From JAENVU01 sp963765075 (GTDB taxonomy: Bacteria > Actinomycetota > Acidimicrobiia > IMCC26256 > JAENVU01): a stretch of DNA of 64,000 nt. Below the pieces are notes generated by a model, which made no database searches, was not told where the DNA came from, and saw only the letters and a list, made by a program, of their open reading frames with translations. The stretch lies in the NCBI GenBank assembly GCA_963765075.1, contig CAVXVA010000007.1, positions 399,784 to 463,783 of the forward strand, given 5' to 3'. How positions within the stretch are numbered: position 1 is the first letter of the stretch; the number at the start of each line of letters is the position of its first letter. The translations under genes were made by a program, and so were the position numbers. Below are positions 43,081 through 51,117 of this stretch, piece after piece.

Positions 43081-43835
43081 GTCGAGAAGGTCCCGTCGGG
43101 CCGGCGGTGCCATCCCGCCGCCGCCCGGTTCCCACCGTCGACGTGAATCGTCGAGCCGGTGACGAAACCGGAGAGCTTTGGGTTGGCCAGAAAGACCACG
43201 GCCCCGGCGACGTCGTCGACGTGCCCGGCGCGCGGCAGTGGCGTCCGGACCGGCACCTCACCGATTCCCGGAGTCGGGATCACGTCCGGCGCGACGCAGT
43301 TGACGCGAATCATGCGACCACCGAGTTCCAGTGCCAGCGACTGCGTGAGGTTGGCCACGGCCGCCTTCATCGCGCTGTAGATCGCAAACCCCGGAGCCGC
43401 ACGATGCGCTTCGATCGAAGTGACGTTGATGATCGAACCACCGGTTGCCGGCATATGCGGGACGACGGCGCGGACGAAGTTGGTGACGCTCGTGAAGTTC
43501 TCGCGCACCAGCGCGTCCTGGCCCTTCTCGTTGACGTCGAGGAAGTCCGCTGCGAATCCGCCGCCCGCGTTGTTCACCAGGACGTCGATCTGCCCGAACC
43601 TCTCGGCGACCGAGTCCACCCAGTCGCGCACGGCACCGGTGTCGCGCACATCGAGTACCCCGGAAACGATCGACTGCGGCGCAGGACCGAGCACGTCGGT
43701 GAACGCGGTCAGGTTGGCCTCATCGCGGTCGCACACGGCGAGGTCTGCCCCGAATGCGTGCAAGGCCTCGGCACACGCGCGCCCGATGCCAACGGCCGCA
43801 CCCGTCACGACCGCCACCGCGCCGTCGAGTTCCAT
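43077..43835 (-). CDS. Short-chain dehydrogenase/reductase
   Basis: A 252-residue classical SDR. TGAAVGIG is at 11-18, NNAG at 88-91, and the catalytic Ser140 and Tyr153-x3-Lys157 lie within VTSIEAHRAAPGFAIYSAMK. A C-terminal GFVTGSTIHVDGG motif is present. It would be an NAD(P)-dependent alcohol/ketone oxidoreductase. The ATG at 43835 is preferred to a longer frame from 43877 because the SDR fold begins there. It is coupled to the F420 oxidoreductase by the ATGA overlap and is divergent to another SDR at 43916. Confidence 0.9.
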   Translation of the reverse strand: MELDGAVAVVTGAAVGIGRACAEALHAFGADLAVCDRDEANLTAFTDVLGPAPQSIVSGVLDVRDTGAVRDWVDSVAERFGQIDVLVNNAGGGFAADFLDVNEKGQDALVRENFTSVTNFVRAVVPHMPATGGSIINVTSIEAHRAAPGFAIYSAMKAAVANLTQSLALELGGRMIRVNCVAPDVIPTPGIGEVPVRTPLPRAGHVDDVAGAVVFLANPKLSGFVTGSTIHVDGGNRAAAGWHRRPDGTFST

Positions 43836-43915
43836 TACACCGAGTTCGAGTCCCACAGACGCGGAGGCTACCGCCACCGTATGCTCGACCCGCTCGACCC
43901 ACGCAGGAGGTCAAC

Positions 43916-44773
43916 ATGGGGTACTCCGTCGCCGGCAAGAACGTGCTCGTCACCGGTGCATCCACCGGCATCGGTGCCGCGCTCGCCATCGGATTCGCCG
44001 AGGCCGGCGCCACCGTCGGGATCTGTGCCCGTCGTGAACCGGAGTTGGCCGAGGTACTCGCCCAGGTGCGCGCCCACTCCCCCGCCTCCAAGATGTGGAC
44101 CGTCGACCTCGATGACCTCGATGGGTTGGAACCCTTCGCGGCCGAGGTGAGTCTCGAACTGGGCGGGCTCGACGTGCTGGTGAACAACGCCGGCATTCCG
44201 AAGCGCAAGAACGTGCTGGCGCTCGACCCCGAGATCGTCGAGTCGGTCATGCGCATCAACTACCTGTCACCCGTGCGGCTCACCCTCGCGTTCCTTCCGG
44301 AACTCATCGAGCGGGGCGGGCGCATCGTCAACATCTCGTCGGTCGCCGCCCGCCTCGGTCCGCCGGGCGAAGCCGCCTACACCGCATCCAAGGCAGCCTT
44401 GACCGGCTTCTCGGAGTCGATGCAGGTCGATCTCGCGATTGCCGGGCACCCAGTGCAGGTGCATCTGGTGAACCCCGGAGTGATCGACACCCGACTGTTC
44501 CACCTCCCCGACAACGATCCGTCGCTGGCTCCCATCGACGCGCTCCCCACCAGTGCGATGGTCGCGCCGGTCCTGGAAGCCCTCGACGCGGGAACGTTCG
44601 AGATCTACGTGCCCGGATGGTTCGCCGACGTCGTGGGCGGCAAGTTCCCCGACACCGGAGCCTTCCTCGCCGGCACGGTGGCGTGGGCGCGCGAGCAGAG
44701 TCGGCACTGCCGACTGACCGAACCGGCCGGTTGCTCGACCTTCAGTCGAAAAGATCGGGTTGCTCGGCGGTGA
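43916..44773 (+). CDS. Short-chain dehydrogenase/reductase
   Basis: A classical SDR with TGASTGIG at 13-20, NNAG near 90-93, and the catalytic Ser near 142 and Tyr155-x3-Lys159 (YTASK). The ATG at 43916 has a strong GCAGGAGG site. The uninterrupted frame gives 285 residues with a strange tail (SRHCRLTEPAGCS) running 32 bp into the opposite gene. Deleting one base near 44699 ends it at AREQVGTAD with TGA at 44715-44717, a cleaner end. It is an NAD(P)-dependent oxidoreductase of unknown substrate. Confidence 0.88.
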   Translation: MGYSVAGKNVLVTGASTGIGAALAIGFAEAGATVGICARREPELAEVLAQVRAHSPASKMWTVDLDDLDGLEPFAAEVSLELGGLDVLVNNAGIPKRKNVLALDPEIVESVMRINYLSPVRLTLAFLPELIERGGRIVNISSVAARLGPPGEAAYTASKAALTGFSESMQVDLAIAGHPVQVHLVNPGVIDTRLFHLPDNDPSLAPIDALPTSAMVAPVLEALDAGTFEIYVPGWFADVVGGKFPDTGAFLAGTVAWAREQSRHCRLTEPAGCSTFSRKDRVARR

Positions 44774-45513
44774 TCACATCCCAGAGTGGACGGAACGAGA
44801 AGACGCCCGCCGCATGCGAACCCACCTGCCGAGCAGTGTGGGCCGCAACCTCGGGATCGATGAGCACCGGAGTACCGGCAGCCTCGGCCAGAAGCTGGGC
44901 CTGACACGAACGCTCCATAGTGATGAACCACCACGTGGCCTCTTCCACGGAATGGCCCACGGTGAGCAGACCGTGGTTGCGCAGAATCACCGCCTTACCG
45001 TCACCGAGCGCGGATCCAATCCGCCGACCCTCCTCGAGGTCGAGGACGACGCCGGTGAAGTCGTCGAGCAAGGAGTGGTCGTCGTAGAAGGCGCACGAGT
45101 CCTGCGTGATCGGGTCGAGGGTACGGCCCAGCGCCGACCAGGACTTTCCGTAGATGGAGTGACTGTGGGCCGCCGCGATGACATCCGGACGCGCCGCATG
45201 GACTTGCGAATGAATTGCGAAGGCTGCACCGTTCACCATCGCGTCGCCTTCGACCACTTCGCCGGTGTGACTCACGAGAATGAGATCCGACACCCGTATC
45301 TGCTTGAAGCTCTTCCCGAATGGGTTGACCCAGAAATGGTCCAGGAGTTCCGGGTCGCGGGCCGTGATGTGACCGGCCACACCCTCGTCGAAACCGAACT
45401 TCCCGAAGAGGCGGAAGGCACGCGGCGAGCCGCTGTTTGCGATGAAGCCGCTCTTCGTCGATCGTGCGCTCGATCCCGCCAACCGTGAAATCCGGAACTT
45501 CGGTAGTAGCCAT
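44742..45513 (-). pseudogene. Class II aldolase/adducin family protein with one frame break
   Basis: A class II aldolase-type metal enzyme of about 256 residues. The start MATTEVPDFTVGGIERTIDEERLHRKQRLAA is in one frame. AFRLFGKFGFDEGVAGHITARDPE, AHSHSIYGKSW with the metal HxH, VILRNHGLLTVG with the third His, and the rest are in another. Removing the A at 45420 joins them perfectly (length 772 bp, 3n+1). The family includes aldolases, epimerases and decarboxylases of sugar phosphates or related acids. It is convergent with the SDR gene. The start is ATG at 45513. Most likely a functional gene with a one-base insertion. Confidence 0.82.
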
Positions 45514-45560
45514 GACCCCGAGGATACGGCGTTCCTCCGCCGGCCGCGACGGCCGCTCGC

Positions 45561-46155
45561 TCACCGCAGCCGGTTGCAAACAGCTTGCTGGGCCGAATCT
45601 CCCTGACCGAACGGGTCGATGCCGCTTCCGGTACCCGTCAGTCCAACTGTTGTGCGCCTCGTTCATGTACACGAACGGATCGGGACACGCGATGTGGATC
45701 ACGCGGCCACCGTTCGGGCAATAAGGAGCGGTGTTCCAACACGTGTACCCGTAGTGGCCCAACGCGGATCCCGGCTCACAGACATCGATGAACCCCGGCG
45801 CTTGATGGCTTGCGAGATACTCGAGCGCCTCCGAACACGACCCAACGTCTGCGGCGCTCGAACGCTGACGCAGCCGGCGCCGGTAGCACCGGAGCTGGGA
45901 CCACGGAGCTGGTGCCATCGGACTGGGGCCTCGGGAGATGGAGCCACCGCACTCACCGCGGGCCGAGGCGACTCCGACACCGGCACTCGTCCGGCACCGA
46001 GCGGCGCCGGACCCTGATACCAGGGCGCGGACCGGGGCCGTCGTCTCGTGAGGCGCCACTGCGGAGCTACCGCCGAGCGTGGCCGCGATCACCATCGCCA
46101 CGGGAGCCAAAATTCCTCCGAGGCCGGCGGACCCGGCCGACATGTGCAAACCCAT
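45561..46155 (-). pseudogene. Small secreted Cys-containing protein, frame-broken
   Basis: A secreted protein of about 196 residues. MGLHMSAGSAGLGGILAPVAMVIAATLGGSSAVA is a signal peptide. A Pro/Ala/Ser-rich linker runs to a compact C-terminal domain with CSEALEYLASHQAPGFIDVCEPG, ALGHYGYTCWNTAPYCPNGGRVIHIACPDPFVYMNEAHNSW and, after removing one base near 45643, LTGTGSGIDPFGQGDSAQQAVCNRL with TGA at 45561-45563. It resembles an actinobacterial group of extracellular proteins with six or more Cys. The linker probably holds three further one-base insertions. The start ATG at 46155 was chosen. The function is unknown. Confidence 0.6.
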
Positions 46156-46205
46156 GTCCAGCCCATCGACCACTGAAACCGGACTCAAGCGGCAGAACCG
46201 ACATA

Positions 46206-46225
46206 CTGACTTCTTCAGAAGTCAG
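46206..46225. promoter_or_regulatory. Perfect 20-bp inverted repeat between regulator and secreted-protein genes
   Basis: CTGACTTCTTCAGAAGTCAG has 9-bp perfect arms around a 2-nt centre. It begins 8 nt past the regulator stop and lies 51 nt upstream of the secreted-protein start. It could be a binding site for the adjacent HTH regulator or a small stem-loop. TGAC/GTCA ends resemble operator-like sites 1-4 but with a longer spacing. Confidence 0.5.
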
Positions 46226-46233
46226 CAGTGGAA

Positions 46234-47484
46234 TCACCCAAACTGAGCCGACCGCACGCTGGGCGCATGCAGCGCCATGGGCAGCGGACGGAACGCATGC
46301 ACGTGCGACGTGAGGCCATCGGCGGCGCGATCGTGCACGAGTCTGGTAACGGACACGAGATATTGGAGTGACGCGTCAGCCGCGCGCACCGCCGACCGGT
46401 GTGCCGTGTAGGTCATGACCTCGCCCCTCGGCCGCTGGCGGCGAAGCACCACATCGAGATAGTCCAACTCTCCGGACGTGAGACGCCCGAAACTGGCCTG
46501 ATCGGCCGCTTGGTCATCGGGATGGGTCGTCGCTTCGAACACCGAACCCACGGCGTTCCCTTCGCCGGAACGGATTCGCTGGAACGCCGGATTCACGGCG
46601 ACGAGCACCCGGTCTCGGTCCATCACCGCGACGGGTAACGCTACGTGCTTCGTCACCCGGTCGAACCAGGGAGCGATCTCCGAACTAGGGACCTCCCCCT
46701 GCCGATCCTGGACGAGGAGCGACAACCCCTGCGTGAGTTCGGCCCGGACCCGGGCGGCAATGGTCACGTCCTCGGCAGTCACAATGAGCCGCCCGACTCG
46801 CTCGGCCATCTCGTGCAATACGGTCACGTCCTCGTCGGAGTGCGGCCGGTCGGCCTCGCTACCTGTGCACGAGATCGCACCCCGCTGCTGTCCATCGATC
46901 ACCACCGGTACCGACACGAGGCTTCGCACCGGATACAGGCTCAGGTGTTGCTGCAACTCAGGGAGGACGTGGCTCCGGAACACGTCTTGAGGGACCTGGG
47001 GCCACCGAATTACCTTCGGGCTCCGCGCCGGGTAGGCGAGGCCGGGAATCGTCGTCAACGGGCCGAAGGTCTCGAGGAGCCCGCCAATGAGAGCGGCGTA
47101 TCCCGGATTGGGGTGGTCGAGCGACATGCACCTCGGGCGGCCATCGGCTCCGAACACAGTCACCAGGCACGCCCCGCCGACAATTTCCGCCGCACGACGA
47201 GCGACGAAACGAGTCATGGTTTCAAGTCCCAGGAACGGCTCGATCAGCATCGATTCGAGTTCCTCGAGTGCGTGGTCCGCGCCGTCGACTGGTTGGAAGC
47301 CGATGTCGGCCGGCAGTCCCGGGAGCATCAGCGCCGATCGACGAGCCTGGAACCCTTCAATCGCGGCCTCGGAGACCTCGTATCGACCTCCGATCCGTAC
47401 GGCGATCAGCTCTCCGGAGCGCACCCACTTGTACGCGGTCTGGTAGTGCACACCTATCACTGCCGCAGCTTGTTTCAGGTTCAT
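46234..47484 (-). CDS. Excisionase-type HTH + GAF + PAS sensory regulator
   Basis: A 416-residue protein. MNLKQAAAVIGVHYQTAYKWVRSGELIAVRIGGRYEVSEAAIEGF (residues 1-46) is a MerR/excisionase-like helix-turn-helix. A GAF-like sensor occupies about 65-235 (MTRFVARRAAEIVGGACLVTVFGADGRPR). A PAS-like domain is near 270-370 (LPVAVMDRDRVLVAVNPAFQRIRSGEG). This HTH plus GAF plus PAS order is seen in some actinobacterial regulators. It lies between a membrane GAF protein and the secreted protein, all on the minus strand, so they may form a signalling unit. The ligand is unknown. Confidence 0.8.
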   Translation of the reverse strand: MNLKQAAAVIGVHYQTAYKWVRSGELIAVRIGGRYEVSEAAIEGFQARRSALMLPGLPADIGFQPVDGADHALEELESMLIEPFLGLETMTRFVARRAAEIVGGACLVTVFGADGRPRCMSLDHPNPGYAALIGGLLETFGPLTTIPGLAYPARSPKVIRWPQVPQDVFRSHVLPELQQHLSLYPVRSLVSVPVVIDGQQRGAISCTGSEADRPHSDEDVTVLHEMAERVGRLIVTAEDVTIAARVRAELTQGLSLLVQDRQGEVPSSEIAPWFDRVTKHVALPVAVMDRDRVLVAVNPAFQRIRSGEGNAVGSVFEATTHPDDQAADQASFGRLTSGELDYLDVVLRRQRPRGEVMTYTAHRSAVRAADASLQYLVSVTRLVHDRAADGLTSHVHAFRPLPMALHAPSVRSAQFG

Positions 47485-47593
47485 TCGTCCTCACCCTCCG
47501 ATTGTCCCCCCAGCCACGCTGCCAGCATTGCCAGTCGTCGTTCCCAGCAAGGGGACCGGCTAAACATCGGTAAAAGGCTCCATCGCCATCGAC

Positions 47594-48479
47594 CTAGGCC
47601 ACCGAACTCTGCTGCGACAGCGCCTGCTCCAGGCGTGCGTGGAGTTCCCGTTCGCTGGCATTCAATCGTGAGTTCGCGATCGCGACCGCAGCGTGGCCGG
47701 CAAAGAGCGACGCCGATTGCACGTCGAAGTCGGTGAAGACCCGGTCCGCCGACCCGCTCAGGGTAATCGTGCCGAGGAGTTCGCCGCGGTGGACCAGTGG
47801 TGCGCAGACCGCGGATTCGGTCGGCAGACTCCGACCGTCGGCCGCCGTTCCCCGCACCAGGGTCGGAACCCGCTGCAGTGCGACCCTGCCTTCGAGTCCC
47901 TCGCCCACTCGCTGTCCGGTCGGCCACATCGACGCTGCGCCCGATCTTGCAGACCATTACCAACGACACCGGGTCCTGGAGCAACATGATCGAACCGCTC
48001 AGCGGCGCCAGGAGTTCGTATGCGCTCGACAAGATCACGCGCAGGACCTCTTCGATCACGAGTACCGAGTTCATCGCGGTTCCCGCCGCATGCAGGGACT
48101 CGAGTTCTTTCAGCCGATCCGCTGCGGTGGTTGCCTGCACCCGCTCGTCGACGAGGAGCCCGGCCAGTCGGCGCAGGTGGCGTTCCTTCTCGACCACGTA
48201 GAACGCGAGCGCGACGACGAGGAGCACGGTTCCGGCCCGGAACGGAATCGTGTTCACGACGCCGAGGTCGTTGCGTTGGCCTGCCGCCAGGATCGTGACG
48301 CCGACGGCGAAGCACACCAAGCCGCAGAAGACCATTGTCCAGAGCTGTGATCGACGTCGGTCGACGACGTCCAGCGTCGGGCGTGCCGAACCACGTATCC
48401 CGACGAGTCTCGCCTCGCCCGCGACCGGGTTGTTCGCGTGTCGGCTCGTGCTCGGCGGAGTCAGTTGTGTCGTCAACAT
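47594..48479 (-). pseudogene. Membrane-anchored GAF-domain protein with one frame break
   Basis: A protein of about 294 residues with two N-terminal membrane helices (LWTMVFCGLVCFAVGVTILAAG and FRAGTVLLVVALAFYVVEKERHLRRLAGLLVD). A GAF domain of the signalling type follows, with LKELESLHAAGTAMNSVLVIEEVLRVILSS. The second half, MWPTGQRVGEGLEGRVALQRVPTL through AAVAIANSRLNASERELHARLE, is in another frame. Deleting one C of the CCC at 47940-47942 joins them (length 886 bp, 3n+1). No kinase or output domain is present, so it may be a partner of the adjacent HTH-GAF-PAS regulator. An alternative start is GTG at 48485. Confidence 0.75.
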
Positions 48480-48669
48480 GCCCACGCGGTCGACGCGCGC
48501 GATGCCGCGCCGAAGGCCCGACTGAACTTGGGAAAGATCGCCGCCGAACTGCTGAGTTCCACAAAAACCGTTGTCTCAGCTCCATCGTGCTCGGCGCCGA
48601 ACTGAGGATGTTGCACGAACCGCGAGGACCTTTCCAGCAAGTGACTCGCGGCTGTGTTGGACGACGACA

Positions 48670-48711
48670 GCTCGCGGCGGTGGGAATGGGGATTCCCTCG
48701 CCGCCGCGAGC
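48670..48711. terminator. Stem-loop downstream of gpmA
   Basis: GCTCGCGGCGG at 48670-48680 pairs with CCGCCGCGAGC at 48701-48711. The inner arms GGGAAT and ATTCCC extend the stem to about 17 bp around a GGGG loop. It lies 29 nt after the gpmA stop on the minus strand. No U-tract follows, as is common for GC-rich actinobacteria, so a terminator role is inferred. The rest of 48480-48739 shows nothing else. Confidence 0.55.
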
Positions 48712-48739
48712 GTTCGTCGGCGAGGAGCGACTGACGCGC

Positions 48740-49465
48740 TCAGCCCGCTTGCTTGCTTACTGCGTCGGCGGCGGCCGCGGCACCGTCAGGGTCGAGATAC
48801 CCCCAGCTCTGGAGTTGGAGCCGGTCGTCGAGTTCGTACACGCGGGGCTGGCCGGTCGGGATGTTCAACTCCAACACCTCGTCGGACGTGAGTCCTTCGA
48901 GATGCATCGCCAGCGCGCGGAGGGAGTTGCCGTGGGCCGCGACGAGGGTCGTGCGGCCCGCCACGAGATCGGGCGCGATGCCGTCGTACCAGTACGGCAG
49001 CATTCGGGCCAGCACATCGGCAAGACATTCCGATCGCGGGATCACGTCGGACGGGAGGTCCGCATATCGGGGATCGGCGGAGGCATCCCATTCGAGTACC
49101 GGTGGCGGGACATCGAAGGACCGCCGCCAGATCTTCACCTGGTCGGGGCCGTACTGCTCGGACGTCTCCTTCTTGTCCTTCCCTTGTAACGCTCCGTAGT
49201 GGCGCTCGTTGAGTCGCCACGAACGATGCACGGGGATCCAACTGCGATCGCATACGGCCAAACCGAGTTCGGCGGTGCGAATCGCGCGCTTCTGCAGCGA
49301 GGTGTGCAGCACCGTCGGCAATACGTCGGCCGCGAGCATCAACTCGCCGCCGCGCACCGCTTCGGCCTCGCCCTTCTCGGTCAGGTCGACATCGACCCAG
49401 CCCGTGAAAAGGTTGGCCAAGTTCCATTCACTCTGGCCGTGCCGCAACAGGATCAACGTCGCCAT
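48740..49465 (-). CDS. gpmA: 2,3-bisphosphoglycerate-dependent phosphoglycerate mutase
   Basis: A 241-residue dPGM. The phosphohistidine loop is RHGQSEWNLANLFTGWVDVDLTEKG with His9, the family-specific ERHYGALQGKDKKETSEQYG follows, and AAHGNSLRALAMHLEG holds the second catalytic His. It interconverts 3- and 2-phosphoglycerate in glycolysis, in the cytosol. The length is normal. The ATG at 49465 is preferred to upstream starts because it begins directly at MATLILLRHGQSEWN. It is monocistronic by appearance, with a strong stem-loop after its end. Confidence 0.96.
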   Translation of the reverse strand: MATLILLRHGQSEWNLANLFTGWVDVDLTEKGEAEAVRGGELMLAADVLPTVLHTSLQKRAIRTAELGLAVCDRSWIPVHRSWRLNERHYGALQGKDKKETSEQYGPDQVKIWRRSFDVPPPVLEWDASADPRYADLPSDVIPRSECLADVLARMLPYWYDGIAPDLVAGRTTLVAAHGNSLRALAMHLEGLTSDEVLELNIPTGQPRVYELDDRLQLQSWGYLDPDGAAAAADAVSKQAG

Positions 49466-49514
49466 GGCGGGGCAGGTTACGCGGTGCGATCGCGACACTC
49501 GGACTCCCGACGCG

Positions 49515-50984
49515 TTACTCCGGAGCGGGAAGGCCGATCGTCTTGGTCTCCAGGTATTCCTCGAAGCCGGCGATGCCGTGCTCGCGGCCCAGGCCGCTCT
49601 GCTTGTAGCCGCCAAACGGCGAGTCCGGACCGAACCACTGACCGCCGTTGACGGCGACCGTGCCGCTCCGGATCCGCTTCGCGAGACCGTAGGCCCGATC
49701 GAGGTCCTTCCCGTTGACCGCGCCGGACAAGCCGTACTTCGAGTTGTTCGCGATGCGGACGGCGTCGTCGTCGGTGTCGTACGGGATCACCGAGAGCACC
49801 GGCCCGAAGATCTCTTCCTGGGCGAGCGTCGAATCCGGATCCACGTCGACGAACAGCGTCGGTTCGACGTAGAACCCCTTCTCGAACTGGGGTGGCCGAC
49901 CCCCACCGACCAAGAGTCGGGCACCCTCGGCCTTGCCCTTGTCGATGTAGCCGAGCACTCGCTCACGCTGGCGGGCGTTGATCAACGGTCCTTGCAAGTT
50001 CGCGGCATCGGTGGGATCGCCGTAGCTCCAACCCTCGAATGCGGCCTTCAGGAGTTCGACCCCTTCCTCGTAGCGCGAGCGAGGCAGCAACATCCGGGTC
50101 GTGATGGCACAACCTTGACCTCCATGCATGCACACCATCGCACCGCTCCCGCACTGCGCCGCGAGATCGGCGTCGTCGAGCACGATGTTCGCCGACTTGC
50201 CACCGAGTTCGAGGAAGACCCGCTTCAAGGTCTCGGCGCCGCCCGCCATGATGCGCTTGCCCACCGCAGTCGAACCGGTGAACGAGATCATGTCGACTCG
50301 CGCATCATCGGTGAGCATCTGGCCCACGGTCGCCGGGTCGCCCGAGGTGACGACGTTGAAGACACCCGCGGGAATGTCGGTGTGTTCGGCGACGAGTTTG
50401 CCGATGAAGGTCGCACTCCACGGCGTGTCGGGCGCCGGCTTGAGGATGACGCTGTTTCCGGCCGCGAGCGCCGGCACGATCTTCGACAGGTTGAGCATGA
50501 ACGGGAAGTTCCACGGAGTGATGGCACCCACAACACCGATCGGCTCGCGCACGACCCGTCGAGCGCTGCGCATCCCGAAGAACTCGTGGACGGGCAGGTC
50601 GTACTCCCACTCGATCCGGTCGATGCAGTCGATGTCCCACTCCATGTCGTCGATGCAGGAGTCCATCTGCACGGCGTAGGTGAGCATGATCGGCGAGCCC
50701 ACTTCCGCCACGATCTGCGGTCGGAGCGTCTCGCGCTCCTTGTTCAGCGCTTCCTGCAGCTGACGAAGGCCTCGTCGGCGCAGTTCGGCATTGGTCGACC
50801 AGTCCGACTCGTCGAACGCGCGACGCGCCGCCGCGATCGCCCGGTCCATGTCGGGCGCGCCACCATCGGCGACCTGGCCGATGACTTCCTCGGTGGCCGG
50901 GTTCACGTTGGCGTAGGTGGCTCCGGATTCGGCCGCCACGAGTTCGCCGTCGATCAACATTCGCGCTTCGCCGGTCACCGACAT
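49515..50984 (-). CDS. NAD(P)-dependent aldehyde dehydrogenase
   Basis: A 489-residue ALDH. PWNFPFMLNLSKIVPALAAGNSVILKPAPDTPWSA is the cofactor-binding N-terminal half. FTGSTAVGKRIM and LELGGKSANIVLDDADL hold the general-base Glu, GGQGCAITTRMLLPRS the nucleophilic Cys, and EEIFGPVLSVIPYD and FGGYKQSGLGREHG the C-terminal motifs. It oxidises an aldehyde to the acid. The ATG at 50984 (MSVTGEARMLIDGELV) was used. It is divergent from the Ppx/GppA gene, with a 9-bp tandem repeat in the intergenic space. Confidence 0.93.
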   Translation of the reverse strand: MSVTGEARMLIDGELVAAESGATYANVNPATEEVIGQVADGGAPDMDRAIAAARRAFDESDWSTNAELRRRGLRQLQEALNKERETLRPQIVAEVGSPIMLTYAVQMDSCIDDMEWDIDCIDRIEWEYDLPVHEFFGMRSARRVVREPIGVVGAITPWNFPFMLNLSKIVPALAAGNSVILKPAPDTPWSATFIGKLVAEHTDIPAGVFNVVTSGDPATVGQMLTDDARVDMISFTGSTAVGKRIMAGGAETLKRVFLELGGKSANIVLDDADLAAQCGSGAMVCMHGGQGCAITTRMLLPRSRYEEGVELLKAAFEGWSYGDPTDAANLQGPLINARQRERVLGYIDKGKAEGARLLVGGGRPPQFEKGFYVEPTLFVDVDPDSTLAQEEIFGPVLSVIPYDTDDDAVRIANNSKYGLSGAVNGKDLDRAYGLAKRIRSGTVAVNGGQWFGPDSPFGGYKQSGLGREHGIAGFEEYLETKTIGLPAPE

Positions 50985-51000
50985 GTCGCACACCTCGCTG

Positions 51001-51027
51001 TCTCGATGGTCTCGATGGTCTCGATGG
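51001..51027. repeat. Three tandem copies of TCTCGATGG
   Basis: The 9-bp unit TCTCGATGG is repeated exactly three times at 51001-51009, 51010-51018 and 51019-51027, in the 133-bp gap between the divergent aldehyde dehydrogenase and Ppx/GppA genes. It could affect promoter spacing by slippage; there is no evidence of a role. Confidence 0.7.
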
Positions 51028-51117
51028 TGCCGTACGCGCGTCGGCGACACGGCGACGCGGAGCCTACGTTGCCGGCCGAGGTCGGGCGCGGCCACCCGGC
51101 CGCCGTACCATTCAGAG

